Source: Heliocidaris tuberculata
Lineage: Eukaryota > Echinodermata > Echinoidea > Camarodonta > Echinometridae
Reading direction: 5' to 3'
Length of the DNA stretch: 64,000 nt
Assembly: GCA_025618425.1 (NCBI GenBank)
Contig: CM046835.1
Location: forward strand, 15,387,200-15,451,199
Under the pieces are notes generated by a model. The model made no database searches. It saw only the letters and a list, made by a program, of their open reading frames with translations, and was not told the DNA's origin. The translations under genes and the position numbers were made by a program. The stretch's first letter is position 1, and every line of letters begins with the position of its first letter. Shown here one piece after another: positions 44,740 to 55,720 of the stretch.

Positions 44740-45640
44740 GGTAATCTTTATCTCTCTTTCAATGTACTCTGCAATCAGTCAAGGTCACTATCTCACTAGT
44801 CTCTCACTGAATATTAAATATTCTTGTTTATAATTTTTGTAATTGCTAGTCAATAAAAGAAACTTATATATGTAGAATTCTGTATACCTTGACACAAATC
44901 TCCAATTTTTTTCTTTTGTACTCGATAAAGCTCACATAAATTTTCAAAACTGTGTACTAAGCAAATCTTGTTCTTACCCACTTTTGTAATCAATAACTCT
45001 CTTTGTAATCAATCAACCTCACTTATATTTCTACAACTCTCTATATCTTTGCTCAACTATCCTCCTTACTGTGAAGTCAATGTACCTAACCTGTATTCAA
45101 GAACTCAATATACCCCGACCCAAATCTGCAAATACTTTTACTTCTTTTTCCAATCTCAAATGCAGTCTGTAATCAATGCACTCAATTAAGCTCACTTATA
45201 TTTCCAGAACTCTGTGTACTAAAAAAATTTTCTTCTCTGTATATAACAATGCAATTTTTTTTCTTACTCTCTCTCCAAGCAAGCTCACTTTAAATACTGA
45301 CCAAATTTATTTCTTATTCTCTCTGCAATCAATGAAACTCTCTTATATTTCTGGAACCTGTATATCCTGACCCAAATTCCTTTCTTACTATCTCTGCATT
45401 CAATCAAACTCACCTATATTTCTATACACTGTATATCCAGACACAGATTTCCTTCTATCTCTCTTTGCAATCAATAACCCTCACTTTCCTACAACTCTAT
45501 ATATCCTGACACAATACTAATTCCTTCTCACTTTACAATCAGTCACTTGCACTTCTTATACCTTTGTATATATATATATATATATATGTACAACCTCAGA
45601 CGTTATCCTCTTCACAATCAATTCAACTTTAATACTTTAA
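44740..45640. repeat. Degenerate about 70-bp tandem repeat, Helentron 5' side
   Basis: Related units recur around GCAATCAATNAAACTC (45327, 45397, 45467, 45535; older copies near 44771, 45005 and 45170), each followed by TCACTTATATTTCT-like and TGTATATCCTGACCCAAAT-like strings. A (TA)n run lies at about 45571-45590. Confidence 0.65.
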
Positions 45641-45779
45641 ACAAGCTCACTCAAAGTCACTTATACAGATAGCACTAAATAAAGAGAATCAGAACTTCCG
45701 ATGAGATAAAGATTCAGGTGTGATTGAAACAGAATTGAAAGCAGATACAAGATAAAGTAGAATTGTTGAAAAAGAATTG

Positions 45780-46020
45780 AATGCAGATGCAAGATAAAGT
45801 AGAATTGATGAAGCAGAATTCAAAGCAGATGCGGTGCAAGATGCAGTATGCAGAATTCAAAACAGATGCAGTGCAAGATGCAGTATGCAGAATTCAATTT
45901 CAGTTTTCAGTATGCAGTATGCAGAATTCAAAACAGATGCAGTGCAAGATGCAGTATGCAGAATTCAATTTCAGTTTTCAGTATGCAGTATGCAGAATTC
46001 AATTTCAGTTTCACTTTTCA
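45780..46020. repeat. 71-bp minisatellite
   Basis: CAGAATTCAAAACAGATG begins near 45851 and 45922 with near-identical 71-base units; partial units extend on both sides. Built from ATGCAGTATGCAGAATTCAA submotifs. Confidence 0.75.
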
Positions 46021-46495
46021 GTTTTGTTAGTGATTTCCACATAAAATGTCTACACAAAACAAAATGTGAATGTCCTTAAGGCAACCCAATGCGACCACCT
46101 ACTGGTGTGTATGGACCAGAGGATTATGTCAGTTGCCAGACACTGGAAAAACACAGGGGAAAGAAAGTTACAAACATAAATTGTCACCAAGACAGTACAA
46201 GGACTTAGAAATATTAATCACAAACTGTGCTAGATGCACAATTCAATTTCAGTTTCCAGTTTTGTTAGCGATTTCCACATAAAATGTCTACACAAAACAA
46301 AATGTGAATGTCCTTAAAGCAACCCAATGCGACCACCTACTGGTGTGTATGGACCAGAGGATTATGTCAGTTGCCAGACACTGGAAAAAATACAGGGGAA
46401 AGAAAGTTACAAACATAAAATGTCACAAGACAGTACAAGGACTTAGAAATATTAATCACAAACTGTGCTAGATGCACAAAACAAAACAAAAGAGT
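46021..46495. repeat. Tandem duplication of a 238-bp unit
   Basis: Copy 1 is 46021-46258 and copy 2 is 46259 to about 46495, differing at only a few positions. It contains GCGACCACCTACTGGTGTG. On the minus strand a pyrimidine tract plus CTTTTGCAG near 46540-46555 could be a splice acceptor for a 5' leader. Confidence 0.8.
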
Positions 46496-46827
46496 AAGAA
46501 AAACATACACTCTGTCTTCTCAGAAAGGTCCTCACCACCTGCAAAAGAAGAAAAATAGTAGAGGTCTATTAAAAACAATATTGTCAATAACCATTAACAT
46601 CTTTTTGTACAATATTTTACATTTTCACAGGACTATATACAAATTTTGATACTCCATACCATAGGACTGTATAATACTATGACATAAATCACAATCCTAA
46701 AATACTAATAACTAAATATAAATCGAATATAATACATGTTGATTGCATCTTGTTTCCAACCTGCACAATTTACTGTTAATTATTTGCCACATCATAGAAC
46801 ATTAAAGCATCATAACAGAATACAATT

Positions 46828-46990
46828 GGGCGTTGTGGCATGCACCTGTAATCCAGCTAACAATGGAAGTATAAACTGATTCAGCAGACCCAGGTTCGAA
46901 ACTAAGTCACGCCTTTCGAATGGTGACGTTAAAGGTCGGTACCAGACGTAAATAATCATATCTGATTGACACACGTCTGTAAAAACCCAA
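46828..46990 (+). mobile_element. 7SL-like SINE, copy 1
   Basis: The first 34 bases (GGCGTTGTGGCATGCACC, then TGTAATCCAGCTAAC) resemble the 5' Alu domain of SRP (7SL) RNA. A Pol III B-box-like CCCAGGTTCGAAACT lies about 70 bases in, and a GGTGACGTTAAAGGTCGG segment follows. A second copy sits inverted at 54801-54970, so this is a dispersed short repeat and not a single gene. The 7SL origin is inference. Confidence 0.5.
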
Positions 46991-47065
46991 TTACACACAC
47001 ACTTCACAACCTGTAACAATAAACCAATACCAGCTTGTGTACCTCTTAAAAACACAAAACGAATG

Positions 47066-47338
47066 CATACATTTACCCAGTTACTTGTTTGATTTGTTAG
47101 CCAATATATAGTATATTAAACATGACTAATACATGAAAACACATATTGACCAGAAATGAAATTCTATCCTTTAAACAAATGAAAGGCCTTGTAACTAACA
47201 CCATACATTTACCCAGTTACTTGTTTGATTTGTTAGCCAATATATAGTATATTAAACATGACTAATACATGAAAACACATATTGACCAAGAAATGAAATT
47301 CTATCCTTTAAACAAATGAAAGGCCTTGTAACTAACAC
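47066..47338. repeat. Perfect-looking 136-bp tandem duplication
   Basis: 47066-47201 and 47202-47338 are almost identical (one extra A in the second copy), so the duplication is very recent. No coding content. Confidence 0.85.
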
Positions 47339-48150
47339 CATTTGCTTTCGCAACTTTCTAGTCACATTTTCACACTGCAAACATATTACAGAATATACAT
47401 TAACCATGAAAACCTGACAAGAGAATAACATTAGCCCCATTTTATACCTACAATATGTTTTTTTTTCACACTAACCTGACATGAGAAAATATTTGTACCA
47501 CAGCTCACCTAACATGAATAATATTTAACTGTTCTCGTATACTTCATCCAGGTAGATTAAGAAAAGTGAAAATATATACTATGTTTTCATAGTTTTTGTA
47601 TGGCCCATTACCACCATCAAAATTGTACCCCCCAAAATAAACAAGATGTCTCTTACAATCAAGGCTGGCAATTAAGCCCACACCCACATTGTGCAGCAAT
47701 GAATCTACACAAAGTCCATTTGCAACACCAGTCCCCTAAATACTGTGTCACAAAGCGTTAAAGTTTTGGGTGTCCGTACAACATTTCCATACTTATCATT
47801 TGGAGTTCATAAATATTCATAACTACCTACATGTACCCTGACTGAACAAACCAAATTGCATATTGTTAGGTTTCCTTTTGCACAAATCACTTCTCTTACA
47901 TCAAAGTGACATCAAAACTACTAATCTATAATACTTACACTGCAGGAACTCTGCTTCGTCCAAAGATCAAATCATGAACTTGTATTCAACTGATACCAGC
48001 TATCCCTAAAGAAAAATAACAAAATATTGGTAAAACATGACCAAAATATATATACACTCAACCAAAAAAGTAAGTCCCCCCTAGCATATTTTTTTATATA
48101 CTGTATCTCAAAAAATATTTGCCGAATTTTGATCTTGCAAACGGTAATGG
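47339..48150. other. Unassigned AT-rich sequence
   Basis: No gene recognised. At about 48055-48085 the string CAACCAAAAAAGTAAGTCCC resembles a terminal motif of Tc1/mariner-like repeats, but no partner end was found. Confidence 0.3.
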
Positions 48151-48850
48151 ATGTGCAAATTTCATACACACATTGTGAATACTAAATAATTGCCATAAAA
48201 TGATGTTATCATCAACAAAAGTGTATTTTAGGATACAATGTGCAAATAAAAAGTTGCACTTTAAATTTTATATGGCATATTGGATACATTTCATATCAAG
48301 CATCTTCACTGAAGATGACCCGACACACAAATCTGTTATAATTCAGTACTACTGCTGCATAATGTGGAGCACTTTTTGTTTGGCAAACAAAATGTGCTTC
48401 CCCCCCCCCCCCCCCCCCCCACTTCCACTGTCCAAGCCCGACGTTTTGCTGCACCTGCCAACAATTTCATATTGAAAGGCCTATTGTTTCACCAAAAAAA
48501 AAATGCTTTTGAAAAATGGTTTCACTAACAATGCAGCAGTAGTACTGAATTACATAACAGATTTGTGTGTCAGGTCATTTTCAATGAAGATGCTTACTCA
48601 TATACAAAATGTACCCAATATGCCATAAAACTTAAAGTGCAACTTTTTATTTGCACATTGTATCCTAAAATACACTTTTTGTTGATGAAAACATCATTTT
48701 ATGGCAATTATTTAGTATTCACAATGTGTGTATGAAATTTGCACATACAAAATGTACCCAATATGCCATATAAAACTTAAAGTGCAAATTTTTTTGGCAC
48801 TTTGTATCAGAAAATACAATTTTTGATGATGAAAACGTCACTCTATGGCA
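48151..48850. mobile_element. Fold-back element with 0.21-kb arms and a third partial arm
   Basis: Left arm 48151-48360 and right arm 48531-48746 are inverse complements around a 170-base centre containing a poly-C run (about 48401-48420). A third, diverged copy of part of the right arm follows directly (about 48744-48850). Non-coding. Confidence 0.7.
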
Positions 48851-49668
48851 ACCACTTACCATTTGGGTCTTTCTATAAATGGAGGAGCCACACAGTGTTT
48901 CATGTACATGTGTTCTGTTTTTCTTTTCTCTTCCATGCATTATGAATTGTTATTTTCTTTTATATTTTTAAACAAAGCAATAATACTTCTTCTCTGTGAG
49001 ATATATTTGACAACTTTTTTTATATTCTGATTTGTGAAAAATGAAAAATAAATTTTGGTGTCTCATTACGATTTCAGGTAAATAGTGTGACATTTAAAAA
49101 AAATGTTTGAAACTCTACAAATCACTAAAATTATGCTCAGTCGTGATTGAAATGTCATTACCTTAAAATATATTTACTTTGCTCTAACGTGTCATAGTCA
49201 CTTTCCATCGATAAATGTCTGGAACAATACGAATTAGAGTTGTTGATATGCCAAACTTCGTAACATTTCATGTCTCGCACTGTTACGCTGGGATCGCATT
49301 GTTTACGAACAGTGGACAAAATATTGGCTTCAACTGATTTAAAACCAGATGAAAATCATTTAAGAAAGCAATGCCACTTGCTTTGAGAAGTCCTCAAACT
49401 TTTCTAGGCACCAAACTTTCACAGGATATCATAAACTTACGTTAACTAGTATCGCTTGGATTCTCGCATTTTGGTTACGAAGTGAACATTTCACATGCTG
49501 CCGTTCCCCCCTGAAATGGTCTCGGCAGATTATAATCACTTTATTCATCCAAGTTCATCCACCCCCCCCCCCCCCATTCATTCACAGCAAAGACTGGTGC
49601 ACAATCCATTTTCCCAAAACCTCTGTGACATTAAAAGTGTGTGCTATCTCTTAGTTATGAAGTGAGAA
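48851..49668. other. Unassigned sequence
   Basis: No gene recognised; a poly-C run lies at about 49561-49574. Confidence 0.35.
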
Positions 49669-50012
49669 ATTGTAAGTTTAGCTTTTCAGAGTTACACCAT
49701 GTAATCTTTCAAGGAATAAGAGCCCTGAAAAGGGCTGGTGGGCTCCGCTAAGAACACTGTGGTTCTCGACGTTTCGATCAGTATGCTCTGATCATCATCA
49801 TGGGAATGACTAGAACACTGCCCAGCGGAGGCTATTTATTGCCTACGGAGAGATCCGACTCACAGCCTGTTTGGCGTCAATCGGAAATGCGTGCGAATTC
49901 GATTCACGGCTGCATTCTCATTCATGTCACTAGTGGTCCTATAATTCCTATAAACAGAGAAAACACCAGGCGGTGCTATTGTTTTTCTCTGAATAATGAG
50001 CAAGGGCCAGAT
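49669..50012 (-). mobile_element. Penelope-like terminal repeat, copy 1
   Basis: Contains GGTTCTCGACGTTTCGATCA followed by CATCATCA, a signature seen at Penelope-like element termini. Read on the minus strand it forms a hammerhead-like fold: TGATGA core (49792-49800 region), a 6-bp helix II GATCAG/CTGATC, GAAAC and GTC. Helix I has one mismatch. No reverse transcriptase is present. The family call is inference. Confidence 0.45.
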
Positions 50013-50085
50013 TTTTCGCTGAATGACTGCTCCCCTTAGAGCCGGTATTTAGTGAAGTATCAGCGATACTTTTCATGGTGGACTG

Positions 50086-50434
50086 AATTGTAGGTTTAGT
50101 TTTTCAGGGTTACACCATGTTATCTTTCAAGGAATAAGAGCCCTGAAAAGGGCTGGTGAGCTCCGCTAAGAGCTCTGTGGTTCTCGACGTTTCGATCAGT
50201 ATGCTCTCATCGTCATCAAGAGAATGACTAGAACACTGCCCAGTGAAGGCTATTTATTTCCTACGGAGGGATCCGATTCACAGCCTGTTTGGCGCCAATC
50301 GGAAATGCCCGCGAATTTGATTCACGGCTGCATTCTCATTCTTGTCACTGGTGGCGCTATAATTCCTCTAAACAGAGAAATTACCGGGCAGTGCTATTGT
50401 TTTTCTCTGAATAAAGAGCAAAGGTCAGAAATGA
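50086..50434 (-). mobile_element. Penelope-like terminal repeat, copy 2
   Basis: Direct repeat of 49669-50012 (offset about 417 bases). On the minus strand the 5-bp helix I pairs perfectly (50181-50185 with 50220-50224), the core reads TTGATGA instead of CTGATGA, and GAAAC-GTC is intact at 50186-50193. The C-to-T change at the first core base would be expected to disable cleavage. Confidence 0.45.
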
Positions 50435-50671
50435 AAAATGTTACAAGTAAACTACCAGTCACAAATTGAATTTCTGATCGTGTGTTATTGTAACTACCTC
50501 TTTAGTGAAAATTTTTTCAGAATTACTCTTCATTTAGATATCAAGAAATAAACAAATATGTTAATTGCTTTCACTTTTCCTATCAAGTGACTTTTGAAAC
50601 TTGAAAGCTGTTGGAAAAGCTGAGAAAACACAATTCTTCCGTTACGAAATATTAACAATACACAAAAAATA

Positions 50672-51168
50672 ATTCAGGATCATCCACGTGCTTATAGGTA
50701 CACAATACATCATGTACAAAAATGAGTTTATGGCTGTAGTAGAATGACTCATCGAAAGACGTAATTTCATAATCATTTCAGGTTTATACATTAAAAAAAT
50801 ATAAATTTAAGTTCAGTTAACCGTTTTGAATTAATCAATTATTAACTATTATTAGATAAATAATTTAACCACCCCTTCAGAATATTGGTATCTGCCAAAG
50901 CCAAGCAGACGAATGTGGAACGTAAGCAACCCGAATCCTGCCAGTTCATGACAAACATTGTGAAATTAGGTTTGCAAAATAGAAATCAATGGTACAGATT
51001 TGTTCCATATTTTTACAATTTCGAAACCACTCTCACTTGCACTTATTTCTCTCATGTCTTGATGGTGAAAAAGAATATCGCCCTTCTTGCCTCCGTTAGA
51101 ATTGAATGATTACTACAGTCCCACCTATTGGATATTGTGGTGTTGAACTGTTAACAATAACAATTATT
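50672..51168 (+). repeat. 500-bp direct repeat R1 with exon-like segment
   Basis: Matches R2 (52721-53225). Inside it CCACCCCTTCAG|A is followed by an open stretch reading ILVSAKAKQTNVERKQPESC and continuing to a stop at 51109, with an alternative donor GTAAGC after about 43 bases. I do not recognise the protein. Confidence 0.6.
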
Positions 51169-52723
51169 CAGGGGCCTGTTTCTCGAAACCAACAACAAGA
51201 CAGTCATAACTTTATCCGCCAACTATGGAGATGTCCATGATCTTCCTAAACTGTTTCATTAAGAACTAACTAGCTAGACATCTCGTGATATCGATACTAT
51301 CGGCGAGAATAGGAGCCGACACATAGCCTTGGTTGCAATTACACTATATTTTTAAAAGCTAAATTTAACTCAACTGCAAATATTTGAATGAATTAGGGAA
51401 TGAAAGAAAATAGAAAATATAGAAGGGTATAATAGATGCCAAACACTTTTTAAATTATGTAAATTACATCATGGATTCGCTTGTAAAATGAAAAATATGA
51501 GTGATTGATTTCATGATCGGTGAGCCAGATTTACATTGGATAGGTACCCCCCAAATGTCGTCATTTGATAGTTTATCAAAATATACCCATGTATTTTCAT
51601 TGTAATAATATGCTTTTAATGTTTTACATAATGTTTTGGGGCTTGAGTATGATATGGAAATTACAAAAATATTCATATTATAAGTTTAAACACGTATATT
51701 TCAAAGTATTCATTTAAAAATCGTTGATATAATCTATGTTTACACTGATATGGGTCTGAAAACCAGAGAATATACCGTTGACTATGGCTGGCCTACGGTG
51801 TCATATTACAGTTCCCTCATCGGATTTTAGTTCACCAAAGAAATCTTTATAAAAATCATTTACGAAGATCACCCAATTATTTGTTTTCACACAAAAAGCA
51901 CTCTTGTAATTATCATAAGAAGTAACATGTGATTTTCAAGTTTATTATGGTAGCACGTCATTTTTCATGCTAATTGATCAGATATGAAGGACCCATATCA
52001 TAAAATAGCTTTGCAATCAGAAGTTAAAAGACTTACTAAATTTATTTGACATAAAACATACCTAGCAACAGTTATGAATTAATATTTTTTATTCTAGATT
52101 ATAATACTTCCCATTGCTTATCAGTAAGGCTTGTTTTTTTTTCTTGCCCAATGTTTATTTGTCAATAATTGTTTTCGTTTTGTTTTTTTTAATCCCACAT
52201 TTTGTTACAGGCCTATCTCCTGTCAGTCTATTATTGTTATCGTTTTTATTATGGTTTTCCTTTTCATTTGAAAAAAAAAAAATTCCTTTCATAATAAAAT
52301 GACCTCAATTAGACTCATTGTTTTTTGTATTCTTATCCATTAGAATGTGGAAAGAGTGTTGATTCACTAGAGTTAAGTGGAGACAAGCCTTGAACAAAAA
52401 CACTACATATTTTCATATAATTTTCATAATATAAACATGGATAAATTCCAGATAAAGTGAAAGCATAGAGAGAGTTGCATAGAAGTATGTAGTGCCCTTT
52501 TGCCGACCATAATCTACCCAATAAATAACATGTGATGGCACTGTATATCGACTAAAAAAGATATGACAGGGTTGGAGGCGTTATAAGTCCTTAGTCAGGA
52601 AGTTGTCATGCATCTTGGTAAAGACGGCTTCGTAAAACACATAGTGGACAACTAGAGAACTAGCGCTGACTTACATGTAGTCAAGAACTTAGACATATGA
52701 CGGTTTCGAGAAACAGGCCCCAG
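51169..52723. mobile_element. TIR DNA transposon with 3-bp CAG duplication
   Basis: Inverted ends GGGCCTGTTTCTCGAAACC (51172 on, and inverted up to 52720) are flanked by CAG on both sides (51169-51171, 52721-52723), giving a 1549-base element. GGGCC termini and a 3-bp duplication suggest the PIF/Harbinger group. No transposase frame is visible; the interior is AT-rich with no recognisable gene. It sits exactly between the two R repeats. Confidence 0.65.
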
Positions 52724-53225
52724 GTTCGTCCACGTAATTATAGGTACACAATACATCGTGTACAAAAATGAGTTTATGGCTGTATTAGAATCACTCATCG
52801 AAAGACATAATTTCATAATCATTTTCTGGTTTATACTTTAAAAAAAATTAATTTAAGTTCAGTCAACCGTTTTGAATTAATCAATATTATTAAGTAAATA
52901 TTAGTTAAATAACTTACCCACCCCTTCAGAGTATTGGTATCTCCCAAAGCCAAGCAGAAGAATGTGGAACGTAAGCAATTCGAATCCTGCCAGTTGATGA
53001 TAAACATCGTGAAATTAGGTTTTTATCATTTGAAAAAATAAAAATCGATGGTACAGATTTGTTCCATATTTTTACAATTTTGAAACCAGTCTTGCTTTCA
53101 CTTATTTCTCTCATGTCTTAATGGTGAAGAAGAACATTGCCCATCTCACCTCCATTAGAATTGAATGATTACTACAGTCCCACCTACTGGATATTGTGGT
53201 GTTAAACTGTTAACAATAACAATTT
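52721..53225 (+). repeat. 500-bp direct repeat R2
   Basis: Diverged copy of R1. The acceptor-like CCACCCCTTCAG and the donor-like GTAAGC are both kept, but the longer frame is broken by a stop after VKLGFYHLKK. Confidence 0.6.
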
Positions 53226-54600
53226 TGAAGATCGTGAAGACTTATTATTAAACAGATTAACAGGCCGAGATGATACATCTAACTTGTCTTTAAATTAGTA
53301 AGTTGAAAATATTCGTTTAAGTATAGAGCCTAGGCCTAATCTATTTAATTTATAAAAATATTTTTAAAAATATTTTTAAAACTAGAAATAGATCTAGTCT
53401 ATACAGATTTTTACAACTAGAGTCTACATGCCGACTGTTCGTCGGCCATCAGTAAGTTTGCACAGCAGAGCGATAGGAGCGTTTCTGTCTCTAAGTGAAG
53501 AGCCGACCCTACCCAAATAAGAGGCTAACAAACGAGAGACAGAATTTTCAGTCTAGAGAGGAGAGAGGAGCAAGATCACCAACCAAAAACAAAAACAGCC
53601 CGAAAATTTTACTTGACCAAGATGACAAAGATCCTATTGAAGGATCTTGCATGAAATTAGATATTCTATCATTTTAAAATGTGAAGGAAGTATTTCCTCA
53701 AAATTTTGCCGATTATATTGGTGTTTTTACCTCCCCAGCTTAGAAGTCGTGACAGGCCAAAATTGACACAGCCCCATATAGTGATGGTCCCGTGAGTGGG
53801 TATTGACCGGTGTCTCCGTCACATATGGACATCCACCTCAATCATTGTCAATACACAATAGACATACCGTACGGTAACACGCAAGTGTGTGCGTACAGTC
53901 CGTACACACTGAATGAGATGAGACTTATTCCAAGATTAAGCCACTTTTCTTTGCTCTCCCACATTGTTCAGGCTATGCATACTACCCTATACATTTTCTG
54001 AATGAATTTCTTTCCAAATAATACGAAATACTTCACTATCATACAATTTCATCTACTAAAATATAACGATTTTTCGAGACCAACTTACCGAATGTCACTC
54101 AAAGGAATGTATTGTACGGTGTCTCCAAAAACGCCGAATCAAAAGGAAAAAATAAATACTGCAAAACTCTGGAAATTCCGCGCAGAGAGGAAGGGGAATT
54201 GAAAATATTCTATTAAAAGTGTTGTATGACATTTTAATTGATTAATGAATAATATACCGTAAACCAGGATGGTTTGCTTTTATTTTCATAATACATCACA
54301 TTCCAGAACCTTTTTTTGGGGGGGGGGGGGGGGGGGGGGTGTTTGTTTGTTTGTTTTTTTAATACTGCTATATGGCAATCAGTCAAATTTGACTATTTTC
54401 ACCAGCAATTGTTTTTTTTTCGTTATATTTTTAACAGACTTTAATCATATAAATGATATAATCCACTTCTCTCCCTTTCCTTGTAATAATTTTTTTCTCA
54501 AATTAAATATTATATTTTTTTTTTTTGTATCATGCCAGGTTACCGAAACCTGTCGGTTCTAAACTGGCACCGTCCTGACAAACCCGCTCGTGTTTTGTAC
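53226..54600. other. Unassigned sequence with poly-G run
   Basis: No gene recognised. A G run lies at about 54318-54340, followed by T-rich sequence. Confidence 0.35.
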
Positions 54601-54717
54601 GAAGGTTTTATTTATTGTCAAAAAGTACTTTTGTATTTTATTTTATGTATGTTACCGAAAAATGTTGTACTTATATGAATGCAGAAGAAAATAAATCAAA
54701 TCAAAATCAAATCAAAG
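54601..54717 (+). mobile_element. 3' end of the LINE family found at 12435-14352
   Basis: Nearly identical to 14259-14352 (TTTATTGTCAAAAAGTACTT through GAATGCAGAAGAAAATAAATC), ending in a longer (AATCAA)n tail. A severely 5'-truncated copy, which shows the family has moved more than once here. Confidence 0.85.
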
Positions 54718-54800
54718 GTTTCTCGGAAACAAGTTTCCTATGTCTCTCGGGTGCATACAGGGGGATACCTTCGGGATACCTTGGATGTATGTAATTGAAT

Positions 54801-54970
54801 TTTTACAGACGTGTATCAATCAGATATGATTTTTTACGTCTGGGACCGACCTTTAACGTCACCATCCGAAAGACGTGACTCAGTCTCGAACCTGGGTCCG
54901 CTGAATCAGTTTATAACTTCCACTGTTAGCTGGATTAGAGGCGCACACCACAACGCCTAGTTGGGCCGGG
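54801..54970 (-). mobile_element. 7SL-like SINE, copy 2
   Basis: Inverse complement of 46828-46990 at roughly 85-90% identity by eye. Read on the minus strand it starts GGCGTTGTGGTGTGCGCC and has the B-box-like CCCAGGTTCGAGACTGAG. Both copies share the same start and end, as expected for a retroposed unit. Confidence 0.55.
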
Positions 54971-55269
54971 AAGGGGAGCGGGTATACCGCGTTGCTAAAA
55001 AGGGCATGCAACTTTAAGGTCACAATCATGCACTCGATCAGCTCTACACTACAGTCACGATATGTATTTGCAGCGTAGCTGGTGTGACAATACACAACGT
55101 AAAACATCTGGACTGAACGCTCTTATAATATAAATTACAAATTTACATTTATATTATAACACCATAATGATAAATATGATTTTGATCATGGTCATCATCA
55201 TTATCATTATATCATTATCATCATCATCGTCATTGTTAATCTTACCATATTACCACAATAACATGAATT

Positions 55270-55720
55270 ATTATCTTGCACAATCATTATCACATCAATA
55301 ATCCAGGCGCCATTTTAAGAAAATGAACTTTTGTTTATAATGTTCATAACGCAATATCATTTATCTTTCATATTTGGCATGATTAAGTGCAATGTCATTC
55401 CAGTCAAGCTCATTTCCTTTTAAACGCGCGTCTGTGCAAATGCTCCAAATCGTCCCAAATTCATTTTGCACACGTTTTATGCCATTTCAAGCACTTTTCA
55501 AAGAATCGCCAAGAAAATTGAAGGGCGCTATGCCACTTAGGTTATCGTGGTTATTGTCATTATCAATATATCACTATCGTCAATGTCATCTGATCTTATC
55601 ATCACTGTCGTCAGCATTATCATGGTTATTATCTTGCACAAATATTGTAACATCTTACAAAGCAATTTGCCGCAGGGACAGACCACCTAATTCGTCTTCA
55701 GTGACGAATTCAAATTCTAG
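55270..55720 (+). repeat. 3' end of a hairpin-ended repeat unit
   Basis: Ends with GACAGACCACCT, the AATTCGTC...GACGAATT hairpin and TTCTAG at 55720, directly joined to the next unit. Confidence 0.6.

Noticed and set aside
48055..48085. Tc1/mariner terminal repeat
   Set aside because: Only one end seen, no TA-flanked partner or transposase.
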